From Taxillus chinensis (taxonomy: Eukaryota; Streptophyta; Magnoliopsida; Santalales; Loranthaceae), in assembly GCA_023512835.1 (NCBI GenBank), contig CM042085.1, positions 40,324,189-40,388,188 of the forward strand: a stretch of 64,000 nt of DNA. Direction: 5' to 3'. A model generated the notes under the pieces. It worked only from the letters and a program-made list of their open reading frames with translations. It searched no databases and was not told the DNA's origin. The position numbers and the translations under genes were made by a program. This document shows positions 33,916 through 46,179 of this stretch, piece by piece. The stretch's first letter is position 1, and every line of letters begins with the position of its first letter.

Positions 33916-35086
33916 ATGGATAGGTGACTCTATCATGGCTCCCTCTACGAGTTCACTCTAAGAGATCGCTCTACGAGATTACCACTCAAGAGTTATGCTT
34001 GGGCTTACGATCTAGGTCTGCCGAGTTTAGTTCCTTGATTTTGAAAGGGAATTCTGTTTGTTGAGGGTGAGTCCTCATCTATCTTTGAAGCTTAACTGTT
34101 GGTAGATCATGAGATGAATCCTCATGCCATTCTGATATACGGATAATCCTGTGAGTAAGAAGAACAAACATGCTAGGATATATGCTAATGATGCATGAAG
34201 ATGCGTGAATGTATGTGACTTTATGATTAAGTTTGTGAATCCTTCTCCTCTGTCGGGAAAGAGGCCAGTGGATGACTTGTGCTTTTTGTTCTCTCTTTGC
34301 TCCAAGAGACCGGGGCTCCATCTTTTCTGCATGTTGATATCCCCATGCATGGAATGTTCAAGAAAACTCTGCTTGGGGAATTTTTATTTTTTTTTTTAAA
34401 AGGAATTTTGAAAAAGAATTTTGAGAAAAGTACATCATCATACACAACATGACTCATGCATTATCATAAGAGTTTAACAAGTCTTCCTTTTATAAAACAG
34501 AATGATAATCTTTTAACATATTGGTTTACAAAGTTGATCAAAGTGTGCTCAAAACATGACCAATCCTTCTATTCATAGGCCAGCCTTTGATGTGGAGTAA
34601 CTGATCAATCCCTCTGAGGTGCTTGAGATTCTATCAGGCTTCTTTAGGTGGCTTTGGATCCTGGTCCTTTTGTTTGGCTTTGTATTTTACCGTTAGTGCC
34701 CTTTCAGGTTTTCACTAAGTCCGCCTTTAATCCTTCTCTCTTTTCACAGAGCTTTGTATTTTACCTTTAGCGCCCTTTCGGGTTTTCACCAAGTCCGCTC
34801 TTAGCTGCGACTTCCTTGTATTTGTACCAAAATGAATTTTTTGTTGTCATTTATATGAAGGAGATGATGAGCGTGAGATTTGGACTCAATAGTGAATGAC
34901 TGTTTGGAGTTCTTTTGAAAGATGAGAAGGCTCTGTTTTTTTTGGCCCTTTGGTGCCCCTTTTTTTTGTCTCTTTCTCAGGGAAAAGCTCCCTTACTGGA
35001 AAATAAGGATATATGAAAGGTTTAAGAACATGGAGAATTCTTTCAATAAATGACAATTTAAATCCACTTTGGTACAAGAACGGAAA
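33916..35086 (-). other. Element F 3' noncoding region between integrase and tandem repeats
   Basis: No supported gene. A roughly 75-bp duplicated block (TTTGTATTTTACC ... GGTTTTCACTAAGTCCGC) occurs at about 34678 and 34744. Short open frames here show no family resemblance. Confidence 0.6.
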
Positions 35087-37261
35087 CTAAACATAAAATT
35101 TCTTTACAAGATCATTGTTCACAGGGTTCGGGAGTTCGTCTCCATCCATTTTGGTGAGGACGAGTGCACCACCCGAGAATGCTCTTTTTACAACATATGG
35201 CCCCTCATAATTTGGAGTCCATTTGCCTCTGTGATCATGCGGTATTGGTAGTATCTTTTTCAGGACCAGGTCTCCTTCTTGAAATGCTCTTGGTCGCACC
35301 TTTTTGTTGAAGCTAGCCATCATTCTCTTTTGATAAAGCTGACCTCGGCAAACCGCTGTGAATCGTTTCCCATCAATTAGGTTCAACTGTTCGAAACGGT
35401 TCTTAACCCATTCGGCTTCATCTAGCTTGGTATCCATGAGCACCCTCAGAGATGGGATTTCTACTTCCACCGGTAAAACAGCCTCTATGCCATAAACTAA
35501 GGAAAATGGCGTTGCCCCAGTTGAAGTCCGGACTGTGGTTCTATAGGCATGTAGTGCATATGGGAGTTTCTCGCTCCAATCTTTGTACGTCTCAGTCATT
35601 TTTCGGATAATGTTCTTGATATTCTTGTTTGCCGCTTCTACCGCTCCGTTCATTTGAGGACGGTAAGGTGTAGAGTTGCGATGTCGGATTCTGAACTGTT
35701 CACACAAATTGTCCATCATCCGGCTATTCAGATTGGCAGCATTATCTGTTATAATGTGCTCTGGGAGCCCATAGCGGCACACGATGTTGTTGCGGACAAA
35801 CTTAGTAATTATTGACTGAGTGACTTGGACGTAGGAGGCTGCCTCGACCCACTTAGTGAAATAGTCGATGGCTACAAGAATGAATCTATGTCCATTGGAG
35901 GCTTTTGGGAATATGGGCCCAATGACGTCCATGCCCCACAATGCAAATGGCCACGGAGATGTAAGCACGTGTAACTTAGATGGAGGTGCTTGAATGCGAT
36001 CCCCATAAACTTGGCATTTAAGACATTTACGCACATGCTCGATGCAGTCCTTTTCCATAGTAACCCAATAGTAGCCCATCCTCATGATCTGCCTAGTTAG
36101 TGTATGCCCATTTGCATGAGATCCGCAGTCGCCGTTGTGAACCTCATTGGTGACCCGAGCTGCTTCATCTTTGTCTAAGCACCGCAGTAAAACTTGGTTA
36201 TGGTTGCGTCTGTATAGGATTGAACCATCGAGGAAGTAATTGATGCTTGCTCGTCGGATGTTTCTTTTTTCTGCTTCTGAGGCCCCTACCGGATATGAGT
36301 GCTGGGACAGGTACTGTTTGATATCTTGATACCAAGGATTGTTGTCGGTGTCAACATTGGTTACCATGTTGTAAATGGGTTCCTTGTTCACATTGATGTC
36401 AAAGCATGGTATTTCGAAGCATGTGTCCAATCGAAGGAGGGAGGCTAGAGTCGCTAAAGCATCGGGAATTCGATTATGCTCTCTTGACATGTGTTCAAAT
36501 GTAATTTCATCAAATAGGTTAGCCATTTCACAAATCATTTGTCGGTAAGGAATCAACTTGTGATTTCGAGTTTCCCATTCCTTTCTAACTTGATAAATGA
36601 CTAGAGCTGAATCCCCGAACACTTGTAATTTCCTGATTCCTTTACTCAATGCCTCTTGGAGGCCCATTACACAAGCTTCATATTCTGCTATATTGTTTGT
36701 GCAAGGGAATGTCAACTTGGCGGCCATCGGAAAATGTACTCCGGATGGGGAAATTAGGACTGCCCCGATGCCATGACCAGATAAGCTTGATGCTCCATCA
36801 AACCAAAGGGTCCATGTGTCTGACTCTTCATTTTCTTGGATGGTGTTGATGAATTCGTCTGGGAAATCAGAGATTGCCGGCTCATAATCTTCCAAGGCTC
36901 GATCCGCTAGATAATCAGCTATGGCACTTCCTTTGATGGCCTTTTGAGGCACATAGACAATGTCATATTCTGCTAAGAGTAGCTGCCACTTAGCAATTCT
37001 TCCTGTCATGGATGGCTTTTCCAATAGGTATTTGAGCGGGTCATGTCTAGAGATGAGCCATGTGGTATGGTAGAGTGTATACTGCCTTAACCTTCGTGTT
37101 GTCCAAGCGAGGGCACAACAAGTCTTTTCCAGAGGAGTGTACTTTTCCTCACAAGGTGTAAACTTCTTACTCAGATAGTAAATGATTTGCTCTTTCTTCC
37201 CTGAGGCATCATGTTGTCCCAGTACACAACCCATCGAGGTTTCTCGGATCGTTAAGTACAA
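35087..37261 (-). CDS. Element F RNase H, archaeal-type RNase H and integrase (724-codon open frame)
   Basis: This is the C-terminal half of the Tat polyprotein and the best preserved coding stretch in the window. Residues 1-120 are Ty3/gypsy RNase H (YYLSKKFTPCEEKYTPLEK), with Glu where its first Asp should be (IRETSMGCVLGQ). Residues 150-275 are a second, archaeal-type RNase H with all four acidic residues: D155 in WFDGASS, E195, D217 in FGDSAL and D267 in PDALATLAS. Residues 365-420 carry the integrase HHCC zinc finger (SHANGH, KCLKCQ). The core has D445, D506 and E542 with the canonical 35-residue spacing. The C-terminus has YEGPYVVKRAFSGGALVL. The frame begins at a frameshift, not a natural start, and would be the tail of a longer Pol. 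Confidence 0.93.
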   Translation of the reverse strand: MYLTIRETSMGCVLGQHDASGKKEQIIYYLSKKFTPCEEKYTPLEKTCCALAWTTRRLRQYTLYHTTWLISRHDPLKYLLEKPSMTGRIAKWQLLLAEYDIVYVPQKAIKGSAIADYLADRALEDYEPAISDFPDEFINTIQENEESDTWTLWFDGASSLSGHGIGAVLISPSGVHFPMAAKLTFPCTNNIAEYEACVMGLQEALSKGIRKLQVFGDSALVIYQVRKEWETRNHKLIPYRQMICEMANLFDEITFEHMSREHNRIPDALATLASLLRLDTCFEIPCFDINVNKEPIYNMVTNVDTDNNPWYQDIKQYLSQHSYPVGASEAEKRNIRRASINYFLDGSILYRRNHNQVLLRCLDKDEAARVTNEVHNGDCGSHANGHTLTRQIMRMGYYWVTMEKDCIEHVRKCLKCQVYGDRIQAPPSKLHVLTSPWPFALWGMDVIGPIFPKASNGHRFILVAIDYFTKWVEAASYVQVTQSIITKFVRNNIVCRYGLPEHIITDNAANLNSRMMDNLCEQFRIRHRNSTPYRPQMNGAVEAANKNIKNIIRKMTETYKDWSEKLPYALHAYRTTVRTSTGATPFSLVYGIEAVLPVEVEIPSLRVLMDTKLDEAEWVKNRFEQLNLIDGKRFTAVCRGQLYQKRMMASFNKKVRPRAFQEGDLVLKKILPIPHDHRGKWTPNYEGPYVVKRAFSGGALVLTKMDGDELPNPVNNDLVKKFYV

Positions 37262-38550
37262 AATTAGAGGTTGACCAGATATCGGGGGGAACCAAAATTG
37301 GAGGGTTCATCAAATACCGCTTAATTGTATCAAAGGCCTCCTGACATTCTTTGTTCCACACTTCGGGGCTATTCTTGCGCAAAGACCTTGAAGACGGGTT
37401 CACAAGTCATAGTGAGTTGTGAAATGAACCGAGCGATGTAGTTGAGTCTTCCGAGGAATCCTCTAACTTCCTTGATAGTTTTTGGCACAGGCATATCTTG
37501 GATGGCCCGGACTTTATCGGGATCAATTTCAATTCCCCGTTGACTGACGATAAATCCCAATAGCTTGCCTGATGTAGCCCCAAAGGTACATTTGGCTGGA
37601 TTTAACTTCAATTGATATTTTCGTAGTCTGTCGAAGAGCTTACGCAACACTTCGACATGGTCCTTGTCTCCTTTTGATTTGGCGATCATATCATCGACAT
37701 AGACCTCTACTTCTTTGTGCATCATGTCATGGAACAGTGTTACCATGGCTCTTTGATAAGTTGCCCCAGCATTTTTGAGTCCGAAAGGCATGACATTGTA
37801 GCAAAAGGTGCCCCATATAGTGATGAATGTAGTCTTTTCCTTGTGTTCAGGATCCATCCGAATTTGGTTATAGCCAGAGAATCCATCCATGAAGGAAAAC
37901 ATAGTATGTCTTGCCGTGTTGTCTACCAAAGTGTCAATGTGAGGCAGTGGGAAGTTATCTTTTGGACTAGCCCTATTGAGGTCGCGATAGTCTACACACA
38001 TACGGACCTTCCCCCCTTTCTTTGGAACTGGTACGATATTGGCCACCCATTCTGGATAGTGGGCCACACTAAGGACCCCTGCATCCCAATGCTTTTTGAC
38101 TTCTTCCTTGATCTTTAGTATCATCTCCGGTCTCATCCTCCTTAGCTTTTGCTTGGACAGGCTTACACTCAGGTCTCAAGGGCAACTGGTGTTGCACTAT
38201 ATCTATATCCAATCCCGGCATATCTTTGTAGGACCAGGCGAACACATCAATGTAGGACTTGAGAAGATCAAGTAGATGTTGTTTGATATTGTTGGGGATT
38301 AAAGACCCCAATCTCAATTCTTTTGGCTCAGTGGCTGTTCCGAAGTTCACGACTGTGACTGGGTCTTCACTAGGGATAGTGGGCTAGTCTTCTTTTTCTA
38401 GCAGGAGCTGGATGTCTTCTGGTAGCTCGGGATCTTCTACTGTTCCAGCTTCCTCTATCTCGATCCATCGATTGTTCCCGGTTTGGATTATGGTCAAGTC
38501 TTAAGCAACTCGTTTCTTCTTTTCTTACCATATCTTTGAATTTATCATAC
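37209..38550 (-). pseudogene. Element F reverse transcriptase
   Basis: Starting from the predicted splice acceptor (38551/38550), the order is a linker with DMPGLDIDIVQHQLPLRPEC, then KIKEEVKKHWDAG, VPVPKKGGKVRMCVDYRDLN, FSGYNQIRMDPEHKEKTTF, FGLKNAGATYQRAM, the catalytic VYVDDMIAKS, and the thumb FLGRLNYIARFISQLT. A stop near 38384 and a one-base shift in an A-rich spot near 38145 break the linker. Further frameshifts at about 37380 and 37265 separate it from the RNase H frame. It is otherwise complete. Confidence 0.9.
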
Positions 38551-38729
38551 CTATTTGAAAAAGTCTGACTTACTCAACCATATATGATAATGCACATGCT
38601 ATGAAATGCAATAGGATGTTTTTGAAAAAGCTTCATTTTATTCAAACTTTCAAAAATAAGTTTACAGCAAACTCAGAATTAAAAGAGAAAACATTGAAAA
38701 TGCCCCAGCAGGTTCCTTGAACCGTTTAC
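38551..38729 (-). other. Candidate intron between protease and reverse transcriptase, element F (179 bp)
   Basis: On the minus strand the protease frame ends CTATCAT-GTAAAC, where the stop TAA sits inside a GT donor. 179 bases later is TTTCAAATAG-GTATGATA. Joining AT to GTAT keeps the frame, giving Met-Tyr across the joint, and runs open toward reverse transcriptase. Element E has the same donor and acceptor (58082-58262, 181 bp). Ogre elements are known to splice an intron at this place. Splicing here is inferred. Confidence 0.65.
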
Positions 38730-39751
38730 ATGATAGGGAGGTCCAAGCTTTTCCAGTTGTCCAGTTGTTGTCTCGGGTCTCCTTGGCAAACCCGAACCAG
38801 TTTCACCTCTTCATTGTCATCCCCTATAGCGGCCACTGTCTCTTCCCTCTGGTTTATGAATCCCGCGCTCCTGAATGTAGCTCCGAGCGGTGGGAAGGTC
38901 ATCTTTTGTTCTTGGAAGGTTCTTTTCTCCAGTTTAGCCAGTCGGTTATCCCTTCTTCTTGCAGTCTCTAATTGCCTGTCAGCTTTAGTAGGCTTGTAGC
39001 CTAGCCCATATCTACCAATTGTGCTTCGAATGGTAATAGGTTCTTTGATCCCTTGTCCTTGCAAGCCCAATCCTTTTCCTGCTTTGTGGCCCAACTTCAG
39101 CATGACTGATGCTACCATCTTCGATGCCTTTGGTAATTGTGTCCCATCGTCCTGATCAGTTGTAGGGTTTGGAAGGTAGGTTGCATTGACGACCTCGAAT
39201 GAGCGGAAGGAACATTCTGGGATATTTTCACTGCTTTCGATGTAGGGGACAGAGAGAGGTTTGGTGACAAGGATTTCTGTTTCTCCGGACACGCATATGA
39301 GTTTTCCGTCTACAATGAATTTAACCTTTTGATGAAGGGTTGAGGGTATTGCCCCTGCTGCATGAATCCATGGCCTTCCCAGTAGGCAGCTATAGTAAGG
39401 AGCGATATCCATGACTTGGAACTCCACAGTGAATGTACTTGGACCAATTTGTAGTGGTACATCTAGGGTTCCCACTACTTCTCGCTTTTCTCCATCGAAA
39501 GCCCTGACAATCATGTTGGTGGGGCGGATGTAAGACGGGTCCACCGACAGTTGCTTTAGAATGGGAGCTGGCATAATGTTCAAAGAAGATCCGTTATCAA
39601 TTAGCACACGCGAGATGATGTGGTCCTTGCACTTAACAGAAATATGCAAAGCCTTGATATGTCCAACACCTTCTTGAGGGAGCTCTTCTTCACTGAAGCT
39701 GAGAAAGTTACTCGCCACGATATTATTTGCAATCCCATCTAAGTTCTCCAC
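38726..39751 (-). pseudogene. Element F protease with C-terminal G-patch
   Basis: Open for 341 codons. Aspartic protease motif RVLIDNGSSLNIMP (about residues 48-61; Asn in place of Ser or Thr after the catalytic Asp), then VRAFDGEKREVVGTLD, FQVMDIAPYYSCLLGRPWI, a Ser/Glu linker, and a G-patch (KAGKGLGLQGQGIKEPI ... YGLGYKP, about residues 222-260) rich in Gly. It ends SLDLPIM-stop at 38726. A frameshift near 39745 separates it from Gag. G-patches bind RNA and helicases in other proteins; a role here is inferred. Confidence 0.88.
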
Positions 39752-42045
39752 GAAATGGATGGAGGAACGTAAGCTTTGCTCAAGACCTTCATAAGGGTTT
39801 CCCGGTGTGGAGTAGAATCCATAAGCAAAGATAATAATGAGATGCGAGCCGGCTGCCGACTCAATTGATCAATGATGTTGTATTCACTCTGTTTAATCAG
39901 CTTCAGAAACTCAGTTACCTCCTCCTCTGAGATAGAGGTATTTTTGTTAGCTGATATCGGCTTTGGAATGATATCCTGCTCTACGGCTTTGCCTTTATCA
40001 GCTTTGTTGATATCTTGCGGTGTGTATGAATGACCACTTCTTGTCTTCTTCTCTTCTATAGGAACCCCTGCAATGACAGACTTGCAGTGATAGTTCCAAG
40101 GGACTGCTTTATCATCCTTGTATGGGAAAGGCGACGGCTCCTGAATAGTAAGGGTTTTGACCTTTTGCATCAATGAGTCGGCCTTCGGCTTCTCCGTGTA
40201 CTGGATAATTAGGGGTTTTGGTGCCCCAGGCTTGGGTGCCACTTGTGACCTATCAGTGGAGGCCATACAGACCTCACGATGTACCTCCAGCTTTGAAATC
40301 TCTAGTCTCTTGGAGTTTAGCAATTCTTGGACTGCTTCTCGAAACTCTTCGCATTCCTCTAAGTCGTGTCCATAAGCTGTCTTGTGATAGAGGCATCGCT
40401 TCCTCCAGTTGTTGCCCCTATTAGCATCAGTCACATCCTTGGTCACTATGAATCCATTCTTGTGTAGGGTCATGAATAATTGATACTTGTCCATCTTGAT
40501 TGTGGAATCCTATCTAGGAGAATTTCCATATCCGGCTATTACATGGGCGACATTGCCTGAGTGTTCCGGAAGAGGGTTGGTACCCACATTGGGAGTGCCA
40601 GTCATTTTAGAGAAGTCCAACCACCCAGCATCTCTTAAATGTTGTATCTTCCTTTTTAGGGCAAAACAACCTTCTGTGTCATGTCCAATTCCACCTCCAT
40701 GGTATGCGCAATTGGTATCAGCTTTGTACCAATCAGGATATGGAGGGCTTAACTTTTTTAGGGGCACTGGACTGACAAGTCCTGCTGCCAATAGTCTGGT
40801 GTACGCCTCCGTGTATGTGATAGGCATTGGATCGAATTTCTCCTTTCTCTTTTTTTTCTTCTGCCATGGCTGTTTTGATTGCTCGATCGGGATTGGTTGG
40901 TTGAGTAAAAGTTCCCGCCCGAGGCTGATATTGTGGGTTCAGGGCTTGAGCAATGTAGGACACTTGTCGAAGTTCCTCCATAACACCCAAGTGTAGTTGA
41001 CTGTTGGGGTTGTTGTGACCCGGCGCTGTTATAGTCAGCCTTGGGTTGCCATACTGCCTGGGATTCTCCTTCTTTCTTTCGATTGGAGGAAGAGGGCTTT
41101 CTAGAAGCTTCATACTTGCTTCCCCCGAGTTTTCCTTCCCTTATGCCACCTTCGATTCGTTCTCCTGAGACGACCAGATCTGCGAAGCTACTTGAAACAT
41201 TCCCAATTAGTTTTTTGTAGTAAACCCCCTTCATAGTGCTGATGAAGAGGGTAGTGAGTTCTCTTTCGGTGAGTGGAGGCTGAACATCCATTGCTGCCTC
41301 TCTCCATCGTCGGGCATAAACTTTGAAGCTTTCATTACTTCCTTTTTCAAATGACTGTAGGGCCAGCCGATCTAACGCCAGTTCGGTGACATGCTTGTAT
41401 TGAGCTAAGAATGCCGTGGCAAGCTCACTCCATGTTCTGATACGGCTACCTTCAAGTTGAATGTACCATCGCAGTGGACCGCCGGTTAGGCTCTCCTGGA
41501 AGCAATGCATTAAGAGTTTTCCATTATCTGCATGGGCTGCCATCTTGCGGCAGTACATGGTCACATGTGTTCTAGGACACTGAGTACCATTGAACTTTTC
41601 AAAATCAGGCATCTTGAACTTGGAAGGAAGTACTATGCCTGGCACCAAGCATAAATCATGAGGATCGGTCCCTCCATATGTTTTCACCCCCTCCACAGCC
41701 TTTTAGTCGGGCCTCGATGGATTTCCAATCAGATGGTTGAGTGAGGGATTCCACAGCCTCCATGATATTTGGGGTTGCCGCCCCCATAGCAGGTGGTGTA
41801 GGTGGGACTTGATGTGATGCCCCAGGAACCATGTTTGCTGGAGCATAGGCTCGTGAAGCATGTGGAGCTTGCTCTTGCTCTTGATTAATGACCCCTGCAG
41901 TTGGGCTAGCTTCTCTCTCCGAAGTCAGCTTGGCTAGCATGTCCATCATAGTCTTCAACTGAGCCTGCACTTGGAGCATGCTTCCCCCGATCTCTTCTTG
42001 AGCCTGCTCAAGACCAGTAAGTCTATCCTCAGTATGTTCTGCCAT
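39752..42045 (-). pseudogene. Element F Gag
   Basis: It starts MAEHTEDRLTGLEQAQEE with a heptad-like N-terminus, then a Pro/Ala-rich linker. The capsid-like domain reads FNGTQCPRTHVTMYCRKMAA, HCFQESLTGGPLRWYIQL, TAFLAQYKHVTELALDRL and ELTTLFISTMKG. Two CX2HX4GHX4C-type knuckles follow, CAYHGGGIGHDTEGC and CLYHKTAYGHDLEEC, then the PSPFPYKDDKAVPWNYHC block that precedes protease. Frameshifts fall near 41690 and 40850 (the latter next to an eight-T run), and a TAG lies near 40508. Confidence 0.9.
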
Positions 42046-42318
42046 TGGAGGAGATGACTGGTGGCTGGAAGACCTTAAGTTGTATGAGTGCCCAATTCTG
42101 CCGAAAATCCTCTAGCAAACCTGGATAATCTGGAAAGTTTATTTTGGTTCTCACTTTTTAAGTATGAGTGCATGATATGCATGAGATGCAAAAACACAAA
42201 CTTTATTGAGTTAGAAACCAAACTCCAAAGGGTACAAACAGTCAAACTGAATTTAAAACAAGTAAAATGACATGAAATCCCTAAAACTATATGTTCTAGG
42301 ACAAGCTTTGATTATCTC
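42046..42318 (-). other. Spacer between ORF1 and gag, element F
   Basis: Noncoding, 273 bp, between the ORF1 stop (42319) and the gag start. Element E has a spacer of similar length (54319-54592). Confidence 0.6.
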
Positions 42319-43847
42319 CTAGCAGCGTCTTCTTCGGAGGTTCCTTAGCCTCTCATTCTCTTGTTCAAGCATGTTGATGACCATCCCCCTTGCCAATGAC
42401 TGCTTCCTTGCATGACTCTTCTGCATCTTAGCCGCTTCCAACTGCTCCACCATCTTCTGCATGGCTTCCCCTTGTTCTTGCACTGTTTGCTGTAAAACAG
42501 CGTTCTCTTGTAACAAGGATGTAGTTGTATCTAGGACAACCACAGGTTCTTCATTAGAGGCCACCTCTTCAGCTGCAGTGTCCTCGCCTGTGTTGGGGAG
42601 AGGGAATAACTTCCCTTTCCATGCCTTGTATTCTGATAAGACAGGAGTAGCATGTAGGTTGGCCTTGATTCGTCGAGGGGTGGCCCAAGCTCTGTGTATC
42701 TCAAAGATTGCCCGCTTTGCCCCAGGAGCTCCATATTCCCTATCACAGGATTCCATTCCATGTAAGACTGGGACGATTTGACGCCCCTCAAGTTGTCTTC
42801 CCACCTGTAATGGTGCGTATACAGTGCTTCCCCAAGGACCAATTAGTGGGACCCAGTTATAGCTGCCGCAGCTATATAGCATGCTTGATCTATGCATCCA
42901 GGGGGCCCTCCAAATGATATCCTCATCTCCTAGTGTATGGAACTTGTGCATCCAACCTTCCTTGTCATTGGGTAGCCGCCACCCACTGTTTAGAATATCT
43001 AGCAAGGTTGTAGCAGGTAGCGCATACACTTCCTTGAAGCATGGAAAGCTGCATGGGAAGTGGCTCTTCAACCATGTGGATAGGAGAGGAAGACAACCTT
43101 TGAATTGTCCTCGGCCTCTGACTCGGATGTAGGATAAGGACCTAATGGTTTCAGCTAAGATGGCAGGAACAGGGTCATTTCCCTTTATCAGTTGCAGGAC
43201 AAGTTCCAGGACCTCTCCGTCAATGAAGTTTGGATTTCGAGGGAAAATGAGCAGACCATAGACAGCAACAGTGAAAAGTATATGGGTCTCCTCTTGAGTT
43301 GAATGTTGCATCATCCTCTTGAAGAACTCCCATGGAATGACTTCATGCTTCCCATCATTTTGAATGATTGGAGGAACTTCTTTAGCTTGTATATCTAGGA
43401 GACAAGCCAAAGTACGCCGGCATGATTTTCGAGGATCATAGTTGAAGATTGGCTTCTTTTGATCCCCTTCTTGATCAAGAAGCCTTTTGTATTCTTCAAA
43501 AGTTGGGACCAGATCCACGCCATTAAAACAGAAACACCTTCGCCTTGGATCCCGAAGTTCATCTACGCAATGATCATGTTCTCATCTATTGGTAGTTGAG
43601 TTAGATGTAATAGATCCCCAAAGTGCTTGATGTATGCGGCTTGACTCCTTGAAGACCACTTCCTCCATATGGATGTGAGTTCAGGAGCATGATTCTTTGG
43701 GAGCTCNNNNNNNNNNNNNNNNNNNNNNNNNNNNNNNNAAAAAAAGAAATTTCCCAAGTCCCTTTGGATTATCCTTGATGCGAGAGCGACCTCTTGAACG
43801 TCTTCTTTGTCCACCTTGTTAGCTAGAAGACGATCAAAGCTTGCCAT
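42319..43847 (-). pseudogene. Element F ORF1, DUF7745-type protein upstream of gag
   Basis: Extra gene in front of gag, typical of Ogre-type Tat elements, function unknown. It starts MASFDRLLANKVDKED at 43847. An assembly gap (43707-43738) interrupts it at about residue 37. WRKWSSRSQAAYIKHFGDLL follows, then a frameshift near 43560. The main open part (399 codons) has DLVPTFEEYKRLL, IPWEFFKRM, VAVYGLLIFPRNPNFIDGEV, PVPAILAETIRSLSYIR, FKGCLPLLSTWLKSHFP, WRAPWMHRSSMLYSCGSYNW and VPLIGPWGSTVYAPLQVGRQ. It ends in a coiled-coil-like Gln/Glu region and a basic tail RRRRC. The match to ORF1 of E is close throughout. Confidence 0.85.
43707..43738. other. Assembly gap (32 N)
   Basis: 32 undetermined bases beside a short A run (43739-43745), inside the N-terminal part of element F ORF1. 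Confidence 0.98.
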
Positions 43848-44359
43848 GTTTCCTAAATGAATGTGTGCAATGCTATGATATGCAATGAATGAAAATGAGG
43901 GGTTAGTAAACAAATGATGGATAATATATACAAGGGGTTAGTACATGGACAATATATACAAAGTTCAAGCAAGGCAAGTACACAAATGTCATAGCAAGGC
44001 TCAAACACATGAAGGTCATGCCCCTAATGGGCTTCTAAATCTGCCTATCTTATTCATTGGTTCCCAAGCATTCCCTACTTAGCCTTGTACCACGAGGGCA
44101 TTAACAAGAACTAAGAGGGAGCCCCCGTACCCAAAAGGGCATTAACGGAGGGGGTCCTTCTTGTACCTCTTGGGGCATTAACAAGAAAGGATCACTGCCT
44201 GAGTGAGACATTTCGGGTATTCCACGTAGACAAGCACAACCAAGTCCACGTGGGCAAACCTTTACTAGCCTCTTCTAATCCTGTTGTGTTAAAGAAAACC
44301 CGGGTATAGGGTTGGAGAAAGAGAGAGAAGCATGTATGCACAGTTAAAACAAATATAGA

Positions 44360-44392
<33 letters not shown>

Positions 44393-44443
44393 AGGCAAGC
44401 AAACATTCCAATAAATCGAGACCATGGCTAGACTCTCACAACA
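43848..44443 (-). other. Element F 5' leader with an A29 tract
   Basis: No gene. It contains a 29-base A run (44362-44390) and repeated short words GGGCATTAAC (44097-44175). It lies between the primer site and the ORF1 start. Confidence 0.7.
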
Positions 44444-44462
44444 GTCCCCAGCAGAGTCGCCA
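44444..44462 (-). other. Primer binding site of element F, tRNA-Arg type
   Basis: Minus strand TGGCGACTCTGCTGGGGAC, two bases (GC) after the LTR end at 44465. It is complementary, with one mismatch, to the 3' end of plant tRNA-Arg(ACG), as reported for Ogre elements. It is identical in element E. Confidence 0.88.
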
Positions 44463-45630
44463 GCTGTCATCACCCGTTTTTGACCGGGCTCGTCCGCTTT
44501 TGTGAAAGGACTCCATGCCAGTTCATTCCATTGATCCTAGAGTCATCCTTGCACAAGGCTCGCACAAACCATTAAAGAAAAGAAAAACACAGAGTCACCA
44601 CCAAACAAATTAAAGGTGTGATTGGGCACCTAGAAAAAGAAAGGTCTACGGTTCCAGAGAATTAGGTTCGAGAGTCGGTTACGTGTGGGGAAGGAAGAAA
44701 AATTCTTGCACCCCCACAACGCCCACAATTGATACCTAGTCTTGATCTATGGGTGTTTGCTTGCTCTATTATTTATTCTAAAAAAAGAGTTTTTGTATTT
44801 TTAATTTTAAGAAAAAGAAAGATTTTAGGATCTAGGCCTTAAAATAACAAAGAAAAAGATTTTAATAAAGTAAATAAAAAGGGACATTCTAATTTTAGAA
44901 AAAGAATGTGGGATCTAGGCCCATGTGACAGTATTGTATTTTTATAAGAAAACAAAAGTAATTTTCCTTTTTTAGAAAAGAAAACAAAAGCAATTTGAAT
45001 TCAAATAAGAAAATACTGCCACAATTGATATTGGCCCAAGCAGACTAGGATGTGAGCATCTAGGGCTCAACCCTCATGACCGCCCAGGCCTTATTTAAAT
45101 TTTCTAGAAAAGATTTAAGTTTTGTTTTTTTACATTTTATTATTTTTTTGAAAATAATAAAGGAAGAAAAAAAAGAGATGCAAGATGTTTGTTTTTTATA
45201 TTTTCGTTTTTCTACTTTAGAGAGATGAGGAAAAAAGGAAAAAAGAGCAGTTTTTGGGTTTTATGTTTGAAAACAGCGCAGAAAAAAAAATAAAATAAAA
45301 TAAAATAAATAGAAGTAGAGAACCTGGAGGAAAGAAAATGATGCAGGTGGGAGCCCCTTTTTCCTTCGAGTAATGCCTTCAAAGCGTTTCCTGAAAGCAC
45401 AAAGGTTAGAAAAAGAATTTTTCCAGTGTCAGCTCCTCCCCGTAAAGACGAACAGTGATTCTGGGTGCTTTTTCCCTTAGAAAATGAGTATATCTCTCTT
45501 TGTGATTCCCAGGATACTCTCTCTCTCCCTCTGGTTTTTATCTCTCGGAAATTTTGTCAGAAAGCTCTCTCTCAGAATAACCTCCTCTGATACTTGATAA
45601 TCGATGCCTTTCCCTTGCCTCTTGGGGCAG

Positions 45631-45642
45631 TCTATTTATAGG
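45631..45642 (-). promoter_or_regulatory. TATA box of element F 5' LTR
   Basis: The minus strand reads CCTATAAATAGA. As part of the 5' LTR this would drive the element's RNA. Confidence 0.6.
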
Positions 45643-46179
45643 AATCCCAGGGGAGACAGCCCGTGCCTCGGCATTTATTGGATGCCTTACAGTCCCCATG
45701 AGTCAACTACATCGTTCCAATGAATTAATGACTTCGGAAATGGAATTCTCGGTTTCCAGCGATTTACAATAATTCACAGTTCCCGTGCTTTGAAAAAGGA
45801 GTCCCAGTGCCTGAAAATAAATAAATTGTTTGAGATTATTTAATCCTCTGTTGTACCTGGACGCTTTGGTGGGTAAGGGCGGAATGCATTTCCGGATGTA
45901 TTGGAGCCGTTGGGAATTAATGGTTATGCAATCCCCAGGGTCAACTGTGATGTCCCGAGGAAAATGACATTTAATTAAAGAGGTCTTCCGTCCCTATGCT
46001 CAAAAATGGAGTTCCGAGACATTTGAATGTAATATTTGGAGACTCCTCAATTCCCACGCTTAAAAAGAGGGTTCCGAGACACTGCTGGCATTTAATGCAC
46101 TTAAAAAGAATTTTCGGAGTCCCGATACTTTGGAGTCACTCCCAGACCTGTAGAGGAGCTATTTTGGAGTTTTTCAAAA

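Noticed and set aside
44362..44390. A29 tract as the tail of a LINE, SINE or processed gene
   Set aside because: It lies inside the 5' leader of element F with no target duplication or retroposed sequence beside it.
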